Assembly (NCBI GenBank): GCA_026260175.1
Contig: JAKCWW010000503.1
Span: 42,135 to 106,134 of the forward strand
DNA from: Reticulitermes lucifugus
Lineage: Eukaryota; Arthropoda; Insecta; Blattodea; Rhinotermitidae
Length of the DNA: 64,000 nucleotides
Direction: 5' to 3'
Of the stretch, positions 57,946 through 64,000 are shown in pieces. The notes under the pieces were generated by a model. That model ran no database searches, was not told the DNA's origin, and saw only the letters and a list, made by a program, of their open reading frames with translations. The position numbers and the translations under genes were made by a program. Within the stretch, counting starts at the first letter, position 1; every line of letters begins with the position of its first letter.

Positions 57946-58620
57946 TCACTGCGAATCCCAAACACGCCGACGTGTTATGTAATTCATTAAGTGCCTAGTC
58001 TGTCTTACGACAAGTCCATAGCCTCTTCCAAAGCGAGTTCTCCACACAGTGCAATCTAGTGCCTCCTCTCCCAATTTCCTGTATCCTCTCTTTTCCTTAA
58101 GGTCATCCAGTAGCTGCTTACGCCTTCTTCCTCGTTTTCCAGTCATTTATACCCTTCCTTCCAATTTTCCTTCAATCACGTGTTTTAGAAGACAGTTCCT
58201 ACGCAAGATGTGACCAATCCAGTTAGCCTTTCTTCGTTTTATTGTATGCAGGATATTCCTCTCCTCCCTGACTCTGTGTAATACTTCTTCATTTCTCACA
58301 CGATCGGTTCACTGATCTCCATTCTTCTCCAGCATCACATTTAAAAACTTTCCAGACACTTCTGATCTACTTTCCGAAGTGTCCACGTTTCAGCACCATA
58401 CAAAGCTATGCTCCTAATGTAGCACTTTACTGGTTTCTTCCTTAAATTGAAACCCGATTTGCTGGTGAAAAGAGTCTTCCTCTTGTTGAATGCTGCTTTT
58501 GCCATTAAAATCCTATATTTAATTTCACGTGTACATCTTGCATCATTTTTCATCGTGCTACTCAAACAGCTGACGTATTCCACACTCTCAAGTTCTGTAT
58601 ACAACTACAAGCCAAGAAAA
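57946..58620 (-). pseudogene. LINE ORF2 C-terminal relic, best copy
   Basis: The minus frame 58604-58341 reads MYTELESVEYVSCLSSTMKN, DARCTREIKYRILMAKAAFN, KRKTLFTSKSGFNLRKKPVK, CYIRSIALYGAETWTLRKVD and QKCLESF. After frameshifts, 58146-57946 resumes with RGRRRKQLLDDLKEKRGYRK and GRGYGLVVRQ. This is the segment that follows the reverse transcriptase domain in a non-LTR retrotransposon, ending near the natural C-terminus. The endonuclease and the catalytic YADD region are absent because of 5' truncation. It is the same family as 16555-16975. Confidence 0.88.
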
Positions 58621-60035
58621 TAACGCCGGTTTTCCTTCACATATTAATATGCTTTCCTTAAACTTAAGATATACGTCAAATTACATAAATTTCAAAAGGA
58701 ATCCTTCTGTATTTGAATCCGCGTATCTTTTCTTTGTGAAACTATACACTTGAGAGCCACGATACTCAGTTTGCCTATGCTAAGAGCAGTCGTACTTGCC
58801 CTGAAAACAACAGTCGCAAGAACGTGCCTCTTTCATGTACGCCAGCAAAGGCATACGAGTAGCTACGGTGCTGCTGTCCTATCTGTTGATTGTAGTGGGA
58901 GACGGCCTTACGGTCCTTATGGAAATTTCTTTAATTAAGAAAGTGTCTTTTAAATCCTTCCGAAAAGAAAATAATGGGAGACAGCATTAGGCAGCACAAA
59001 AGAAATAATTTACAAGTAATGGGAATTTAGAATCCCATGCAGTTGGACTGTAGGCCGTAATTATAGGGAATTTCATCAAAAAACAAAAGAAACAGCCCAC
59101 TGCATTGCAGCCACGTAACAGACGGCAATTATTATGTGGGATGGGGCAGATTTAGTGCCTTAGAAAGTTGCATCGTTTCTATGCTACTCAGGCTTGGAAT
59201 TAAACAAAACTGCTCCTACACGAACGTATTTGTTACAATCAGAAATTCCATTTTATAGTTGACATAGCAGCAGATTTATTTACGTTAAATTACTCTGTTA
59301 AGACTATAAACACACAATTTTCCTAATAGACCCGTAATAAATGTACAGAGTTATTAATGGCATATAGCGACAAGACTAGGCTACAGAAAACAAGCTGACA
59401 GTGCTTTAAAATTAGGTGAGCTATTCAGAGACTTAAAACATTTTAGTGTTTCTTTGCATAAATTCTAAAACGAAACGCTCTGAATCCTAAGAATTTAAAA
59501 AAGAAATTAACAGACTCTAAAAATTCAAACACTCGATAATCAAAGTAATACAACTTTAAAGACAGAGCACTACGAAATTCAAAATTAATGATGCAAGTCG
59601 GAGTTAGATTGATTGACGAAACGAAGTAATCGATGATTTGACGAATCGAAAATTTAACGCAGTGAAGCCTGAAATTCGTCTAAATAATTATATAATAATT
59701 ATATAAAAATTAATTACTTCCCTTAGAGTACAGCATCTCCATTAAAAGCATCAACCAATGAATGTAAATTAAGAAAATAATAGCTGTTAATTCCAAGAAT
59801 AATAAATGCACTGAGCATTAAATACACTACAAGGCAAATTGCAGAATTTCTAATGTCATACCACGCTGTACATAAAATAACCACTGTGTTAAAGGGTTAA
59901 CCGGACCAACTCTGTGTCATTATTTCTTTCTCGTATTGTGTTAATGACAGTGTGCAATGGCATTTACGTTCATGAATTGCAGCTTCACATCTGTTATATT
60001 ACATTTTTGTTACACTAGTGGTTACAGTTTACTAC
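58621..60035. other. Intergenic DNA, no recognised feature
   Basis: Small frames without identity. 59690-59710 is a short AT palindrome. No repeat was recognised. Confidence 0.4.
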
Positions 60036-60039
60036 TAGG

Positions 60040-60135
60040 CTCTAAGACACAAGGTTTGAGGTTTTCAAAGCGGTAACTATGAAGACAACCGTCTTCTGGA
60101 AACTGACCCCGTGTAGCGTAGTTAAATGTACGGAC
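60040..60135 (-). repeat. Widespread insect dispersed repeat, relic
   Basis: The minus-strand translation NYATRGQFPEDGCLHSYRFE, NLKPCVLEP resembles the right end of 53075-53320 and the recalled '..RHIPEDG.LHSHRCENLK..' pattern of insect transcripts. Confidence 0.5.
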
Positions 60136-62016
60136 GTTATAGAAGAAGCAACTGTCTCCATTTCCCAGTAAAATGTTTTGTTTTGAGGAAGGAGGCAGTA
60201 CTTTTCTAGCAAGCGTTGATAAAGTTCTGCCTGGCACACGCCGCCACTTCCAGTAAGACAATAATGTTCAAATATTACAATGATCACTGCCCTGGTGCGT
60301 TCAATAAAACTAGAATATTGCAGGTCTATTTATATTCAACTTACAGAACCCACAGTGAATTTAGGAAACTATGCAGTTATCCAGTTCCAACAGACGGACT
60401 GCACTAAATAAAAAACGTAATAAAAGAAATGTCTACTACAATACTGCTTACAAAATATTCCCGTAATTTAGTCTTAGTAGGCCCTAAGTATCATCTATAA
60501 CTGCTAATTTAGGGATAGCGAAAATTTCATTGACCAATCTGACAAAATGATGACCCACTATTATTATAATAGTTGTTTGCTTTATCCTTTACATTGACCG
60601 TTCTCACTTAAAAGATAGCAATCTATTCTTTTACTAGTTGTTTGTTTTATCACCCACTACATTCAAAAGATAAGCGTTGGGCTAGATCGGTGGTCGAGCA
60701 CCGTGATATACGGGAGATTTTCAAGAGTCCGCAAGTACACTTCCTTCATAATGACAAAGGTAAATATAATTTCCAAAATTTTTAGTTGCATTTTTATTTC
60801 TCACCGCACCTTTGTGCATAATTTGCGCTGGATTTTTTCAGCGTAAATCAGCAACCTACGTTTTGCTTTTTAAAAATGTGAGTATATAGTTTTATTTCTT
60901 TACGTGAAAATTTTAGTTTTAAGATGTTTTGTTCCATCTTTGCACCCAAAAACTACACTTTCCCTTTACAAGGGTTCCGCAAAAATTTATATTCAGTTAA
61001 AGGGCTTCCAGATATTTGGAATTCGGCTAGGTCATACATAATACTTCCGCGTAAGAAAGAAGAGTGCCAGCCCAGGACACTTTCGTTGACTCTGTATTCA
61101 CAAAACTCTGTAAATTGAAAACACGAAACACAAAAATTCAGTATATGTGACGACAGTGTAAATAATGCAAATTATTTTATTTTAGTTACGCGTGTAATTA
61201 AGCAAATTCTGTGTTCTTTCCTTAAATAATGGATTTGAAATATTTTCGAATTTATTCACACAATTTTCACAGAAAGATAAATTATTCTAACGCCTGTTCA
61301 TTTCAAAATTAATCGGAGAGGAAGGAGGTTAAATAACTGAATTTCAAAAGACAGCAGCTGCTGCATATCTTACACAATTTTGGACGATTACGACCTTTGC
61401 TGTTCCATCTTTAAATGAAGTCTCTTAAAGTGAGTCATGCTTTTTCCGTAGTTAGGCATGTGTCCAATAAATCTGAATATTCCTTCCTCCAATTCGTAAA
61501 TCTGCCATTAGCTAGCCATCAATTTAGAAAGTATTTGTGAGTGTATTTCATATATAATGTCAGACGCATCCTTCTCCCAACTCATTAAGCAAGCAAGTTT
61601 CAACCCTCCATGCAACATATTTTGTTTAAATTCCTTCTTCCCCATTTCATATTCTTTTCCACTCCTGTCATCAGAATAATATCGCTTAAGGTCTGGAAGA
61701 GGGAAGTCTAGAAGAAATCACACGTTTCACGACCTAGTGAAATCCTAATCACAGACACCATTTTGAGGGGATGTTGTACAGACGGCTGGCAGGCTGGATA
61801 CATGTGTAGCGAGGGGGTTTGGATTATAAAACGAGAAAAGAAAACATAGAAAAATGTAATTTCTTGCACCCGTTGCCGAACATCTTTTGAAGGGAACACT
61901 GGGGTTAGAAAATTCGAGAGGAAAGCGGAAGGATGAGTAAGGCATTTTTTCCCACTAACTTCCGGTTTGGTTCAACAGTGTAGCTTAGAGCGTAATGTTA
62001 CAAATCCTACCATGTG
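60136..62016. other. AT-rich intergenic DNA
   Basis: No supported gene or repeat. Frames up to 66 codons have no identity. Confidence 0.4.
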
Positions 62017-62235
62017 GTTATCACCACTGGGGTTATAAGTTTTCTTTTGTCGGTGAGGACTGATTAGCAAGGCTTCCTTTCATTAAAAGAAATTCAATGA
62101 ATACGTCATCATGATATATTATTCATTGAATTATTTACGTTTCTTTTAATGACTGTATACCTAGCCTCATGATGGACGGTCTCTAGACCGAAACATGTAG
62201 TTATTGAATAAATCACAGTTGTGTTAGAGTGATAA
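62017..62235. mobile_element. Foldback MITE with CTACATGTTTCGG arm
   Basis: The inner arms are well matched: TCATTAAAAGAAATTCAATG (from 62080) against CATTGAATTATTTACGTTTC followed by TTTTAATGA (to 62152), with a 9-base insertion in one arm. Outward, GGTTATCACCACTGGGGTTA is a diverged inverse of the right end, which carries GACCGAAACATGTAGTTATT and AGAGTGATAAC. There is no coding content. Confidence 0.6.
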
Positions 62236-63787
62236 CTTTATGTTGCTTTGTAGTTAGTTACTTAGCTAAATCCTTACAAGACGAAAGCCACGCCTCTAAT
62301 AGAAATCACTAAAGTCTATTAGTGAACAAAATCATTCTATTTTCAATAACTCCTATATTCACTAAGCAAATACTTTGACTTAACCTGAAGGCAGTATCAA
62401 AAACCTTCTGTTTCTCACCAGTACGCCCTGCGTACCCTAATAAGCATATCGGACTACTTCTCTGCAAAGATATTTTAACAAGTGGTCTTACCTGCATTAC
62501 AATTACAATTATGAACCACATTAGTCAGATAATGTAACATTCTTCTCTGACCTCTAGACCCTTGAAGATCAAGGCACCATATTCCTTCGAAACATCAGGA
62601 ACGGATTACCCACAATGTGACAACACAACCCTGTGAAACAGAGTCTTCCATTCTACATTCTAACACAAACTAATGAAGGAATTTGAAGAAAGCTCACTAG
62701 ATATTCAGTAAAGAAAGCGCCTGGGGCAATCAGAAGTCATAGATATGAAAACCAATTTTAGGATCTGCGCAATGAAACACAACATTACAAACATCCAAAC
62801 ATATCGGTCTGCAATGACAAAGAATTAATTTTCGCATATTATTGACTTTATTATTACTATTGTTAATATAGTTATTACCTTGTGCAGTAGTGTTGGTGGT
62901 AGCAGCTGCAATAGCTGTAGCAGCAGCACTGTTTTCCGTACTGAATATGTACTTATTCAGTTAATATTTACTTACAAGCCTGTAGGCTAGATTACTGAAT
63001 ACTTCATTTAATATAAATACCAAGGTTACACACATTGTCTGTAATAAACTTACACCCAAAGCACGTAGCAGTAAACATACTGCATACAAGAGGACATAGC
63101 TAATGAACTTTCAGTAATATGGACATTCAGCCTCCGTAAAAAGGCAAGTATAAGAGTCCTGTAAACGTGTAATCTTCTTGACATTAATTTTGTTTTAAAA
63201 AGTGAAAGACAGGCCAGTCCAATAGAGCAGACCCTACTCTTAACTGAATGGAACACATTTCTTCCACATACCTTAGCAAGAATTATACCTGTATAAATTT
63301 CCTATGAGATATTTCAAGACAGACAGCCGAAGGCGAATGCTTCCTTTATTGGGAAGATGACAAAGAGGACAGTAATTTTCCCTGAAAAAATACAATGCGA
63401 CCTCCTAACATTCCCAGCGAGATCTGGACACTAACCATGCCACAATCCTTTTTTTTCAGTTACTTTAATTAATAAAATTTGTAAGACTTTGCTTTCCAAA
63501 TTTTTAATACAACTCCTAAGACAATGGAAATACACAATTCACTTGCATTTAAAGAGGCAAAAAAATACTTTTAGCGCAGAAATTCTTTCAGGCGACGGAG
63601 ACAAAAATGTCATCGAAGATATAATCACTAAAGTTTGAGCCGTAGAAGGGTTGGTATATTCCAACCGAGAAAATTGTTGATACCCAGTATCATAGACAGG
63701 TGTAAGTTACCTTCTCATATTTTACAACACCTCAGAGTTCGCCCGTTATTATGGATTGCATGTTCACTACATTCAGCGCTGGAACCA

Positions 63788-63818
<31 letters not shown>

Positions 63819-64000
63819 GTTTTGTGTTGTGCTTTAGTGCTGGCTTTGTTATTGGCTCTTGTGCTGTTAAGTCTGCACGTTAATAAATACACATTGAATT
63901 AATTGAATTAGTATTAAATCAAGTCATCTATGTTCTCTCAGGGTATTGGATTTCTGCCCCAGTACTTATTTACATTGTTTTATTACATATTTATTTTGTT
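62236..64000. other. Intergenic DNA, no recognised gene
   Basis: 62560-62600 (CCTTGAAGATCAAGGCACCA, TTCCTTCGAAACATCAGG) is a diverged foldback-type arm. A cryptic GTAGCAGCTGC repeat lies near 62890-62930. Frames to 82 codons have no identity. Confidence 0.4.
63790..63816. repeat. (TTA)n microsatellite
   Basis: About nine uninterrupted TTA/ATT triplets. The tyrosine run in the overlapping frame comes from it. Confidence 0.95.

Noticed and set aside
1-64000. Endogenous viral or LTR-retrotransposon sequences
   Set aside because: No gag, pol, envelope or viral replicase motifs and no paired LTRs were seen on either strand.

Overview
This window looks like gene-poor, repeat-rich, AT-rich nuclear DNA from an arthropod, most likely an insect. 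Three things suggest this. There are several tRNA-derived SINE families. There are decayed non-LTR retrotransposon 3' ends of the '..LYGAETWTLR..' type and relics of a mariner/Tc1-type transposase, both of a kind I associate with insect genomes. There are also many miniature inverted-repeat elements. A cockroach, termite or other polyneopteran would fit, but that is an inference from the repeat style. No convincing conserved protein-coding gene, rRNA or functional tRNA gene was found. Almost all open frames are under 140 codons, and the longer ones lie in repeats or in low-complexity or unrecognised DNA.

Layout. 1-16.5 kb: SINE fragments at 220, 2205, 7075, 10640, 13630 and 14887, the last being full length with a perfect 12-bp target-site duplication; a decayed minisatellite (8743-8935); the first copy of a 0.5-kb element with GGCGCGTTCG termini (10137-10638). 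16.5-28 kb: a LINE 3' end (16555-16975), a possible 67-bp exon (17903-17969), two foldback elements (18794, 20238), a second copy of the GGCGCGTTCG element (21344-21841) and more SINEs. 28-45 kb: a near-perfect 50-bp-arm hairpin (30391-30497), further foldback elements (32735, 35155), a LINE relic (39690), a deleted third copy of the GGCGCGTTCG element (42161) and a 117-bp ACT/ACC microsatellite (44981). 45-64 kb: a class-II-tRNA-like SINE interrupted by a 50-N gap whose two edges are the same 37 bp, a decayed mariner/Tc1-like transposon with a SINE nested in it (48085-49205), a possible small secreted-protein ORF (49440-49733), two more LINE relics (53470, 57946), a 38-bp-arm hairpin (54574) and a foldback element (62017).

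The sequence shows no genes acting together. The story here is layered transposon insertion and decay. Coding or exon candidates are flagged with low confidence. The least explained signals are the excess of the palindrome TAGGCCTA (8 exact copies), the motif CTACRYGTTTCGR shared by otherwise different foldback elements, and the two very well matched long hairpins. All identifications come from reading the sequence and remembered family features; no search was run.
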